Assembly (NCBI GenBank): GCA_015655535.1
Contig: JAATEW010000326.1
Location: 1 to 5,850 of the forward strand
Direction of reading: 5' to 3'
Length of the DNA: 5,850 nucleotides
Source: Hyphomicrobiales bacterium
GTDB taxonomy: Bacteria; Pseudomonadota; Alphaproteobacteria; Rhizobiales; Beijerinckiaceae
Of the stretch, positions 1 to 5,850 are shown piece by piece; within the stretch, counting starts at the first letter, position 1; each line of letters starts with the position of its first letter. The translations under genes were made by a program, and so were the position numbers. The notes beneath the pieces are model-generated. The model did not search any database, had not been told where the DNA came from, and worked only from the letters and a program-made list of their open reading frames with translations.

Positions 1-1781
1 CCGAGATCTCTTCGGGCGAGAACGTCACGCCGGCCGCCATGTCGTCCGAAACCCTCGGCGCTTTGTTGCAATTGTCCAAGGGTCTCACGGCCTGTAAGCA
101 ATATGGCCCCAACCGCTGGGCTTTGCGCGCTAATCCGTCGAGCGGCAATCTGCATCCGACCGAAGCCTATATCCTGGCGGAGGGCGTCGAAGGCATCGCC
201 GACGGCGTCCACCATTACGTCTCCCGCGATCATGGTCTCGAACAAAGATGCCGGATCGCCGCCGATCATGCGGCAAAAAAAGCACCCCCCCGCCTCTGGA
301 TCGGGCTCTCCTCCATTCATTGGCGTGAAGCGTGGAAATATGGCGAGCGCGCCTTCCGCTATTGTCAGATGGACGTCGGACATGCGATCGGCGCCTTGCG
401 CTACGCGGCCGGTGCGCTCGGCTGGACATTGGACATGGTCGAAGGGCTGACCGCGCGCGATATCGCGGCGCTGCTCGGCATCGACCGCACTGACGATTTC
501 ATCGGCAAGGCGGAGCATGAGGCACCCGACCTCATCCTCTCGGTCTCGACCGGCGCTACCGTGACGCCATTGTCGCAAACCGACCAAAGCTTCGTCGCCG
601 ACCGTCTCGCCGATTGGGCCGGCAAGGCCAATGTGCTCGATAGACATCCGATGTATCGCTGGCCGGTGATCGACGAAGCCTCGCTCGCGACCCGCAAGAC
701 GGGCACCGTCGCGGAAGCGCCCTATCGCGCCAATCATCCCGGCATCGGCGAAGGATCAAGCGAACTTGCGACGAGCGTCATCTTGAACCGGCGCAGCGCC
801 CAGGCCTTCGACCGCAGCGCCCGCATGGGCTCGGGCGCCTTCTATCATCTGATCGATCGCCTGCTGCCGCGCCCGGTCGCGCCTTGGGATATCTGGACCT
901 TCCAGCCGCGCATCCATCCGGTGTTTTTCATCCATCGCGTCGATGGGATCGAGCCCGGTGTCTATATTCTCGTGCGCAATCCCGAAGCCGAAATGGCGCT
1001 GCGCCAAGCGATCAATCCCGAGTTCAAATGGCGCGTGCCGGAGCATGTGCCGCCGCAACTGTCCTTCTATCAGTTGCTCGCCGGCGATACGGCCAAAATG
1101 GCGCGCGCGATTTTCTGCGGTCAGGCGATTGCGTCGGACGCCTGTTTCGGCGTCGGCATGATCGCCGAATTCGAAGGCCTCGTGCGGGCCGAGCCCTGGC
1201 GCTACAAGCAATTGCATTGGGAGGCGGGCCTCATCGGCCAGGTGCTTTATCTGGAATCGGAAGCCCTCGGTTTCCGCGGCACCGGCGTCGGCTGCTATTT
1301 CGACGATTCCATGCACGAGGTGCTGGGCCTGAAGGATGCGACATTCGCCTCGCTCTATCATTTCACCGTCGGCGCCGGCCTCGTCGATACGCGCATTCAG
1401 ACCGAGCCGCCCTATGGCGACCGGACAAAACCCGACACAAAAGGTTCAGACACAAAAGGACCCGCAGCCATGGCAGAAGACACAGGCTTTGAACGCGTGG
1501 ATGTCGCGTTTGCACGCACGCTCATCAAGGATGCCGATCCCTTGATCCTCGATACGCGCGATATGGGCTCTTACGAGCAAGGCCATATCGACGGCGCCGA
1601 ATTCGTCAATGATTCAAACATTTCGAATTTTCTGATGACGACACCGAAGGACAAGCCGGTTCTCATCTATTGCTATCACGGCAATGCGAGCCAGGTGCGG
1701 GCGCAGACTTTTACCGACTTCCGTTTCAAGAAAGTCTATAGTCTCGACGGCGGTTTCGAGGCCTGGGTCAAAGGGCAGTAA
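1..1781 (+). CDS. SagB/ThcOx-type double nitroreductase-fold dehydrogenase fused to a C-terminal rhodanese domain (5'-partial)
   Basis: Probable FMN-dependent oxidoreductase. The frame is open from base 3, and the first ATG (39) lies just before family-conserved sequence (LGALLQLSKGL), so the true start is probably upstream of the window. Numbering from that ATG: the first nitroreductase fold spans about 5-175, with RANPSSGNLHPTEAY at 30-44 and KYGER at 100-104. Lys100-Tyr101 resembles the catalytic Lys-Tyr pair of McbC-type azoline oxidases. The second fold spans about 240-455, with RRSAQAFD at 251-258 and GVGCYFDD at 416-423; it lacks the KYG motif. A 5-residue-repeat linker (about 460-477) leads to a rhodanese domain at 478-580 with Cys545 in the loop CYHGNAS and the ending YSLDGGFEAW. 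The gene ends with TAATAA, 46 bases before the DUF4331 gene. SagB relatives oxidise azolines in RiPP maturation, but no YcaO or precursor gene is visible, so the substrate is unknown. Confidence 0.92.
   Translation, partial: EISSGENVTPAAMSSETLGALLQLSKGLTACKQYGPNRWALRANPSSGNLHPTEAYILAEGVEGIADGVHHYVSRDHGLEQRCRIAADHAAKKAPPRLWIGLSSIHWREAWKYGERAFRYCQMDVGHAIGALRYAAGALGWTLDMVEGLTARDIAALLGIDRTDDFIGKAEHEAPDLILSVSTGATVTPLSQTDQSFVADRLADWAGKANVLDRHPMYRWPVIDEASLATRKTGTVAEAPYRANHPGIGEGSSELATSVILNRRSAQAFDRSARMGSGAFYHLIDRLLPRPVAPWDIWTFQPRIHPVFFIHRVDGIEPGVYILVRNPEAEMALRQAINPEFKWRVPEHVPPQLSFYQLLAGDTAKMARAIFCGQAIASDACFGVGMIAEFEGLVRAEPWRYKQLHWEAGLIGQVLYLESEALGFRGTGVGCYFDDSMHEVLGLKDATFASLYHFTVGAGLVDTRIQTEPPYGDRTKPDTKGSDTKGPAAMAEDTGFERVDVAFARTLIKDADPLILDTRDMGSYEQGHIDGAEFVNDSNISNFLMTTPKDKPVLIYCYHGNASQVRAQTFTDFRFKKVYSLDGGFEAWVKGQ
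1434..1459 (+). repeat. Tandem direct repeat in the domain linker
   Basis: The 11-mer GACACAAAAGG occurs at 1434-1444 and again at 1449-1459, a period of 15 bases or five codons. It encodes DTKGS followed by DTKGP in the linker between the dehydrogenase and the rhodanese domain. This is a likely slippage or duplication product that changes linker length without breaking the frame. Confidence 0.8.
1455..1472 (+). promoter_or_regulatory. Possible internal ribosome binding site and start codon for a stand-alone rhodanese
   Basis: AAAGGA at 1455-1460 lies nine bases before an in-frame ATG at 1470-1472, a good Shine-Dalgarno spacing. The peptide starting there (MAEDTGFERVDVAFAR) aligns from its methionine with the start of the separate rhodanese gene at 2891 (MAQAAGFRRIDVAAAR). 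The linker therefore looks like a former intergenic region now read in frame. Internal initiation could give a separate 103-residue rhodanese (1470-1781). Whether the site is used cannot be told from sequence alone. Confidence 0.45.
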
Positions 1782-1805
1782 TAAACGGCCGCTAAAAGGG
1801 CTGGG

Positions 1806-1818
1806 TGTTAATGTAACA
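1806..1818. repeat. Short palindrome in front of the DUF4331 gene
   Basis: TGTTA, then ATG, then TAACA form a perfect 13-base inverted repeat ending just before the AGGA ribosome binding site (1820-1823) of the next gene. It could be an operator or a small hairpin affecting translation. The heptamer TGTAACA in its right half recurs at 3724-3730 in the gap before egtB. Five-base arms are short enough to arise by chance. Confidence 0.3.
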
Positions 1819-1827
1819 TAGGATAGC

Positions 1828-2862
1828 ATGTCGCATCATCTTGATTCACCTATAGCTCGGCAGGACATCCGTCTCGATATTACGGATTTATATCTTTTCC
1901 GCGGCGAGACGGGCACCGTCTTCGTCATCAACGTCTGCCACTCGATCGCAGGCGAGATCCCCGCTCCGGGCTACCACCCGGAAGGCATGTATGAGTTCAA
2001 GGTCGACCTCAACGGCGACGCGGTCGAAGAGCTCACCTACCGCATAACCTTCGATGCGCGGGACGCCGACGGCAAGCAGCGTCTCGTGCTGCGTTCCATC
2101 ACCGGCGCCGAAGCCGTCGATCCAAACGCGGCGGGAACCATCGTCGCGCAGGGCACGACCGGCGAGGCGGTCGCCGCTGCGAATGGCGTGCGGATATGGA
2201 CCGGCAAAGCGGGCGATCCGTTCTGGATCGAGCCGGATGTGCTTCATGCCGTCGGCCACGCATTCCAGGACGGCACCCTTATCGATCTTTCCAAATGGGA
2301 TGCGAAACAAGCGAAAAATCTCTTCGCCGGACATACGATCTATTCGATCGTACTCGAAGTGCCCGACGAAGTGCTGCTCGCGGATGCCGGCGGCAATCAC
2401 CGCGTCGGCGTTTGGGCGGTCGCGACGCTTGCGACCGATGCCGGCGGCTGGCGGTCGATCAACCGCGTCGGCCTTCCGATGATCCATCCGCTCTTTACGC
2501 AATTCAATGAAGACCTCGGCAACCGTCTCAACGCCGGGCGTCCGGCAGATGATTTTGCGACCTATGGCGAGACCGTCATCAAGTCGGTCTCAGGCGTCGT
2601 CGCCGCCAATGGAACCGTCGCCGACCCACGGGGATATGCGGAGAAAATCGCGCATCGGTTCTTCCCCAACATACTTCCCTATACGGTCGGAACGCCGGCC
2701 ATATTCGGCTTCGCCGAATGGAACGGCCGTTCGCTGACGGACAATGCGCCCGACGTGATGTTTTCGATCGCGTCGAACACGCCCGTCAGTCTCGGCATCG
2801 GCAAGGAATCCGTCGCTTCGAAGCCGTCGCAGAAATTCCCTTACGTTCCTGCCGCCTCTTAG
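1828..2862 (+). CDS. DUF4331 family protein
   Basis: A 344-residue protein of unknown biochemical function. It begins MSHHLDSPIARQDIRLDITD, and the SHHLDSP opening (residues 2-8) followed by a D(I/V)TDLY segment is typical of DUF4331 proteins. Other family-like stretches are NLFAGHTIYSIVLEVP (164-179), INRVGLPMIHPLF (211-223) and RSLTDNAPDVMFSIASNTPV (301-320). There is no signal peptide or membrane segment, so it is probably cytoplasmic. The ATG at 1828 is preceded by AGGA at 1820-1823 (four-base spacing), and the SHHLDSP motif directly after Met1 supports this start. It lies between two rhodanese-bearing genes, 46 bases after one and 28 bases before the other, which fits one transcript. The family name is a domain assignment, not a function. 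Confidence 0.9.
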   Translation: MSHHLDSPIARQDIRLDITDLYLFRGETGTVFVINVCHSIAGEIPAPGYHPEGMYEFKVDLNGDAVEELTYRITFDARDADGKQRLVLRSITGAEAVDPNAAGTIVAQGTTGEAVAAANGVRIWTGKAGDPFWIEPDVLHAVGHAFQDGTLIDLSKWDAKQAKNLFAGHTIYSIVLEVPDEVLLADAGGNHRVGVWAVATLATDAGGWRSINRVGLPMIHPLFTQFNEDLGNRLNAGRPADDFATYGETVIKSVSGVVAANGTVADPRGYAEKIAHRFFPNILPYTVGTPAIFGFAEWNGRSLTDNAPDVMFSIASNTPVSLGIGKESVASKPSQKFPYVPAAS

Positions 2863-2890
2863 ACCCACCCAATACCCGGAGCATATCATC

Positions 2891-3112
2891 ATGGCACAAG
2901 CGGCAGGCTTTCGCAGGATCGACGTCGCCGCCGCGCGTGACATTATGGGCCGCGGCGCGCTCGTTCTCGACGTGCGCGACGCGGACTCCTATAAGCGCGG
3001 CCATATCGAAGGCGCCGAGCTCGCGACCAAGGAAAACTTCCAAGGCTTTGTCGCGAACGCGCCGAAAGATAAACCGCTCATCATCTGCTGCTTTCACGGC
3101 AATTCGAGCTAG
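2891..3112 (+). CDS. Rhodanese domain, N-terminal part, cut by an in-frame TAG (probable disrupted gene)
   Basis: This is the start of a rhodanese (sulfurtransferase) domain that normally needs about 100 residues; only 73 precede the stop. The start is supported by GGAG at 2878-2881, nine bases upstream. Visible motifs are LVLDVRD (24-30), SYKRGHIEGAE (33-43), PKDKP (58-62) and the active-site loop CCFHGNSS (66-73). Cys67 aligns with Cys545 of the other rhodanese in this window. After the stop the same frame continues with AYAKHF and VYSLDGGYEAW, the expected C-terminal half of the domain, and then ankyrin repeats up to 3691. The original gene was therefore almost certainly one 266-residue rhodanese-ankyrin protein. 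The fragment keeps the catalytic cysteine but lacks the C-terminal strands and helix and is unlikely to fold, unless the stop is read through or is a sequence error. Confidence 0.8.
   Translation: MAQAAGFRRIDVAAARDIMGRGALVLDVRDADSYKRGHIEGAELATKENFQGFVANAPKDKPLIICCFHGNSS
3110..3112 (+). other. In-frame amber codon at a conserved glutamine position
   Basis: Codon 74 of the rhodanese-ankyrin frame is TAG. The paralogous domain in the first gene has GNAS then CAG (1692-1694) at the aligned place, where this copy has GNSS then TAG. A single C-to-T transition explains the change. The frame stays open on both sides with normal codon use, suggesting a recent mutation, a read-through stop or a base-call error. 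Confidence 0.85.
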
Positions 3113-3199
3113 GCCTATGCGAAGCATTTCGCCGATCAGGGCTTCGCCGATGTCTACAGTCTCGACGGCGGCTATGAGGCCTGGGCATATGCCGAAAGC

Positions 3200-3691
3200 A
3201 TGGCGCCGAAGCCGGCAGCCGTTGCGTCCGTGACACTCAGCCAGGAATTGCAGGCCTTTCTCGCGGAGCATGGTTTTGCGCCGGGCGACATCAATACACA
3301 TAACAAGGATCAAGCAACGCCTTTGATGCTCGCCGTGCGGCTCGCGCCGCCCGCCTTCGTCAAAGAGCTGCTTGATGCCGGCGCCGACATTCATGCCGTC
3401 AATGCCGACGGCAATCAGGCTTTATGGCTCGCCTGCGTCGGCGAAATCGTCGAGAACATGCAGCTTCTCATCGATGCGGGCATCAATGTGCAGCACATCA
3501 ACGTCAATGCCGCGACCCCCTTGATGTTCGCCGCCTCTTCCGGCCGCGCCAAAGCCGTCGCGACCCTGCTCGCAGCCGGCGCCGATCCGCTGTTCGACAC
3601 CGATCTCGGCCTCACCGCGCTCGACATGGCCTCCTCGGTCGAATGCCTCAATCTCATGCGCGATGCGATAAAACGCAAAAAGGCGTCGTAA
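3200..3691 (+). CDS. Ankyrin-repeat protein (C-terminal part of the interrupted rhodanese-ankyrin gene)
   Basis: Read from the ATG at 3200 this gives 163 residues, in the same frame as the rhodanese start at 2891. Residues 1-30 form a helical linker, followed by about four ankyrin repeats: 36-68 (ATPLMLAV, LLDAGADIHAVN), 69-101 (QALWLACV, LLIDAGINVQHIN), 102-134 (ATPLMFAASSG, LLAAGADPLFDT) and a shorter capping repeat from 135 (LTALDMAS). Ankyrin repeats bind other proteins, so this part probably docks the rhodanese or its substrate to a partner. Whether ATG 3200 is a real start is doubtful: only a weak GAAAG precedes it, and family logic says translation began at 2891. The lysine-rich end (KRKKAS) is followed by TAA. 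It could survive as a separate product by re-initiation 87 bases after the amber codon. No other frame disruptions are visible. Confidence 0.8.
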   Translation: MAPKPAAVASVTLSQELQAFLAEHGFAPGDINTHNKDQATPLMLAVRLAPPAFVKELLDAGADIHAVNADGNQALWLACVGEIVENMQLLIDAGINVQHINVNAATPLMFAASSGRAKAVATLLAAGADPLFDTDLGLTALDMASSVECLNLMRDAIKRKKAS

Positions 3692-3757
3692 AATCCCGGA
3701 AATATTGCATTTGGGGCGCTGGCTGTAACAAATTCGGCGATTTTTCGTATGTTAGAG

Positions 3758-3775
3758 CGAGGATAGATTTCCTCG
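3758..3775. repeat. Perfect 6-bp inverted repeat
   Basis: CGAGGA and TCCTCG are separated by the six bases TAGATT. The hairpin has no following T-run, so it fits an operator or RNA stem better than a terminator. A second small inverted repeat (TGCAA, CCT, TTGCA) follows at 3783-3795. Confidence 0.45.
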
Positions 3776-3817
3776 ATCATCCTGCAACCTTTGCAAGATT
3801 ATTCCGTTTAAGTGACC

Positions 3818-3855
3818 GTGGGCGCAGCTATTGTTTCGCGGTCCTGAAGGCCCAC
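3818..3855. repeat. Candidate stem in the egtB leader region
   Basis: GTGGGC at 3818-3823 pairs with GCCCAC at 3850-3855. GACCG at 3814-3818 can instead pair with CGGTC at 3839-3843, so the two stems exclude each other. A further short stem, TGCCC with GGGCA, lies at 3877-3894. Alternative pairing is suggestive of a structured leader but is weak evidence in GC-rich DNA, and no known riboswitch class was recognised. Confidence 0.25.
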
Positions 3856-3973
3856 ATCTAACGCGCAAACCTCGAATGCCCGTTGTCCAGGGCAAGCCTC
3901 GCGCCGATTGGAAGACGACGCTTAAGGCCTCCACTATCCCAGACAAACATCCAACGTTCCCGTCGGAGTTCCC

Positions 3974-5272
3974 ATGGCAAGCCCGTCGAACGCAAAGCCC
4001 AAAACCCATGGTCTTCGCGCGGTTCCGGTCGATCTGGACCAAAATCTCCTCACCACACGCATGCTGACGCAGAATCTCGCGGTGCCTCTCACCGACGAAG
4101 ATCAGACCGTTCAGGCCTGCCCGGACGCAAGTCCGACGAAGTGGCATCTCGCTCATACGAGCTGGTTTTTCGAGACCTTCGTGCTGCAGCCCTTTCTGTC
4201 CGGCTACAAAGTTTTCGATACGCGCTATAATTATTGTTTCAATTCCTATTACGAAGCGCAAGGCGCGCGCCATCCAAGACCTGCGCGCGGGCTGCTCTCG
4301 CGGCCGAGCGCAGCCGACGTGCGCCGCTATCGCGCGCATGTGGACGATGGTCTCGCGCGGCTTTTTGTAAGCGGACAGGCCTACGAGCCGCAGATCGCAT
4401 CGCTTCTCGAAATCGGTCTCAACCACGAACAGCAGCATCAGGAATTGCTGCTGACCGATATTCTGGCCCTCTTCGGCACCAATCCCTTGCGGCCTGCCTA
4501 TCGCGACACGCCTTTGACGTCATTGGGACAAGAGGCACATCCGCCGCGTTGGATTCCGTTTGGCGGCGGCCTCTACACGATCGGCCATGCGGAGCCTGGC
4601 TTTGCCTATGACAATGAAATGCCGCCGCATCGTGTTTTCGCAAATCCCTTCAAGCTCGCCGACCGGCTCGTGACCAATGGCGAATGGCTGGAATTCATGG
4701 ATGACGGCGGTTACGACTCCCATCAGCATTGGCTTGCCGACGGATGGACGACGATTCACGAACTGAACTGGCAGGCGCCGCTCTATTGGGAACAGCAAGA
4801 CGGTGCCTGGCATCAGATGACATTATATGGTCTCGCGCCCATCGACCTCGCGGCCCCCGTCAGTCATGTCAGTTTTTACGAGGCCGACGCCTTCGCCCGC
4901 TGGGCCGGTAAGCGTCTACCGACGGAATTTGAATGGGAGGTCGCCGCGGCAAGCGTTGCCGTCGAAGGCAATATGCTGAACAGCGGCGCCTTGCGGCCTT
5001 TGCCTGCGGCCCGGGCAAATGACATGACGTTGTCGCAAATCTTCGGCGATGTATGGGAGTGGACGCAGAGCGCCTACGCCCCATATCCCGGCTATCGGCC
5101 GGCAGAAGGCGCGATCGGCGAATATAATGGCAAGTTCATGTGCTCCGAGCAGGTATTGCGCGGCGCCTCATGCGCGACGCCCGATTCACATGCGCGCAGA
5201 ACCTATCGCAATTTCTTCTATCCCCATCAGCGCTGGCAATTCTGCGGCCTGCGCCTAGCCGACGAGGCCTGA
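3974..5272 (+). CDS. egtB: Ergothioneine biosynthesis sulfoxide synthase EgtB
   Basis: A 432-residue non-heme iron enzyme that uses O2 to join hercynine (trimethylhistidine) to a thiol substrate, forming the C-S bond of ergothioneine. The N-terminal DinB-like domain has SPTKWHLAHTSWFFETF (53-69) and HEQQHQE (151-157). His61, His151 and His155 are the expected iron ligands. The C-terminal formylglycine-generating-enzyme-like domain (about 192-430) shows RWIPFGGG (192-199), WAGKRLPTEFEWE (310-322), FGDVWEWT (357-364), RGAS (396-399) and a final RNFFYPHQRWQFCGLRLA (412-429). Length and domain order are normal. The ATG at 3974 has GGAG five bases upstream. The gene abuts egtD, so the two are probably translationally coupled. 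No egtA or egtC is visible here; whether the thiol donor is cysteine or gamma-glutamylcysteine cannot be settled from this window. Confidence 0.96.
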   Translation: MASPSNAKPKTHGLRAVPVDLDQNLLTTRMLTQNLAVPLTDEDQTVQACPDASPTKWHLAHTSWFFETFVLQPFLSGYKVFDTRYNYCFNSYYEAQGARHPRPARGLLSRPSAADVRRYRAHVDDGLARLFVSGQAYEPQIASLLEIGLNHEQQHQELLLTDILALFGTNPLRPAYRDTPLTSLGQEAHPPRWIPFGGGLYTIGHAEPGFAYDNEMPPHRVFANPFKLADRLVTNGEWLEFMDDGGYDSHQHWLADGWTTIHELNWQAPLYWEQQDGAWHQMTLYGLAPIDLAAPVSHVSFYEADAFARWAGKRLPTEFEWEVAAASVAVEGNMLNSGALRPLPAARANDMTLSQIFGDVWEWTQSAYAPYPGYRPAEGAIGEYNGKFMCSEQVLRGASCATPDSHARRTYRNFFYPHQRWQFCGLRLADEA

Positions 5273-5850
5273 ATGTCGCCAGCCCTTTCCGCGAAGACCG
5301 CGCGCGTTATAACGCCGGATGACGAATTTGCCCGCGCTCTTGTCGACGGATTGTCGGCGCCTCAAAAATCCCTGCCCTGCCGCTTCTTCTACGATGCGCT
5401 GGGCAGCGAGCTCTTCGAGAAGATCACGCAACTGCCGGAATATTATCCGACGCGTTCGGAAATCGCGATCCTGGAGGCGCAGGCAGCCAGCATAGCGGCG
5501 CATACGCCGCCAGGCAGTGTGCTGATCGAATTCGGCTCGGGCTCAAGCCGCAAGACCGAGATCGTGCTGGCCGCCGTGCCGAGCCTTGCCGCCTATGTGC
5601 CGATCGACGTATCGGGCGATGCGCTCGCGGAAGCAAAGCTGCGTCTGCATGCACGTTTCCCAACCCTCCGCGTGCTACCCGTGATCGGCGATTTCCGCGC
5701 AACGCTGACTTTGCCGAGCGAGCTTGCGCGGCGCCCGCGCCTTGGCTTCTTCCCCGGCTCGACGATCGGCAATTTCACGCCGATCGAGGCGCGCACTTTG
5801 CTCACCTCCATGGCGCATACGTTGAAAAACGGCGGACGGCTTTTGATCGG
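5273..5850 (+). CDS. egtD: L-histidine N-alpha-methyltransferase EgtD (3'-partial)
   Basis: SAM-dependent enzyme that trimethylates the alpha-amino group of histidine to give hercynine, the substrate of EgtB. The window holds 192 complete codons plus two bases of a glycine codon, roughly the first 60 percent of a usual protein of about 320 residues. Family marks are RFFYDALGSELFEKIT (37-52), LPEYYPTRSE (54-63), the SAM-binding loop IEFGSGSSRKTE (85-96), YVPIDVS (108-114) and FFPGSTIGN (159-167). Asn167 corresponds to the histidine-binding asparagine of characterised EgtD enzymes. The start codon directly follows the egtB stop (TGAATG), with GAGG at 5264-5267 inside egtB as ribosome binding site. 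The order egtB-egtD is common in proteobacteria. The frame is intact up to the edge. Confidence 0.95.
   Translation, partial: MSPALSAKTARVITPDDEFARALVDGLSAPQKSLPCRFFYDALGSELFEKITQLPEYYPTRSEIAILEAQAASIAAHTPPGSVLIEFGSGSSRKTEIVLAAVPSLAAYVPIDVSGDALAEAKLRLHARFPTLRVLPVIGDFRATLTLPSELARRPRLGFFPGSTIGNFTPIEARTLLTSMAHTLKNGGRLLI

Larger units (their letters stand above)
3692..3973. other. Intergenic region before egtB
   Basis: A 282-base gap between the ankyrin frame and egtB. It contains several small inverted repeats but no stem followed by a T-run, so no intrinsic terminator is evident. TTGCAT at 3705-3710 is a possible -35 element, but no good -10 follows at 16-18 bases. GGAG at 3965-3968 is the likely egtB ribosome binding site. 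No tRNA or recognisable small RNA was found. Its AT-rich left part (about 3700-3810) contrasts with the flanking genes and is the likeliest place for the egt promoter. Confidence 0.6.

Noticed and set aside
39..41. ATG at 39 as the true start of the dehydrogenase gene
   Set aside because: The frame is open to the window edge, no ribosome binding site precedes it, and the conserved sequence begins right after it while relatives carry further N-terminal residues.
756..1361. Long open frame on the minus strand opposite the dehydrogenase
   Set aside because: It mirrors a clearly conserved + strand gene, shows no recognisable domain and is the usual shadow of GC-rich coding DNA. The same holds for minus-strand frames at 1888-2502, 2786-3394 and 3752-4438.
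3110..3112. TAG as a pyrrolysine codon
   Set aside because: The aligned residue is glutamine, the protein is not of a family that uses pyrrolysine, and no pyl gene is visible. Mutation, error or ordinary read-through is simpler.
3705..3733. Sigma-70 promoter with TTGCAT as -35 element
   Set aside because: The matching -10 position reads ACAAAT, too poor to annotate as a promoter.
3758..3855. Intrinsic terminator or 6S-like/riboswitch RNA before egtB
   Set aside because: No hairpin is followed by a T-run, and I could not match the stems to a known RNA family. Kept only as unassigned inverted repeats.
3831..4067. Small + strand frame overlapping the egtB start
   Set aside because: It overlaps egtB in another frame, has no good ribosome binding site and no recognisable motif.

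Overview
The window is GC-rich, densely coding DNA with every supported gene on the + strand. Codon use and the protein families suggest an alphaproteobacterium, probably of the Hyphomicrobiales (Beijerinckiaceae or Methylobacterium-like). That placement is inference from family resemblance; no marker gene is present.

Region 1 (1-3691) holds three closely spaced genes. The first enters from the left edge. It encodes a double nitroreductase-fold dehydrogenase of the SagB/ThcOx type with a rhodanese domain fused at its C-terminus. The second encodes a DUF4331 protein starting with the family's SHHLDSP signature. The third is a rhodanese-ankyrin reading frame whose rhodanese part is broken by one in-frame TAG, exactly where the other rhodanese copy in this window has a CAG glutamine codon. 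The two rhodanese domains are clear paralogues and bracket the DUF4331 gene. Flavin oxidoreductase, sulfurtransferase, DUF4331 and ankyrin parts together look like one functional module whose job I cannot name.

Region 2 (3692-3973) is a 282-base gap with several small inverted repeats, no convincing terminator and no convincing promoter.

Region 3 (3974-5850) is an ergothioneine operon: egtB (iron-dependent sulfoxide synthase, complete) directly abutting egtD (histidine N-alpha-trimethyltransferase, cut by the right edge). EgtD makes hercynine from histidine and SAM, and EgtB adds the sulfur-bearing thiol. Sulfur chemistry links the two halves thematically, but nothing in the sequence shows that they work together.

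The most informative signals are the amber codon in the rhodanese-ankyrin frame, and a Shine-Dalgarno-like site plus ATG inside the dehydrogenase gene exactly where the fused rhodanese begins.
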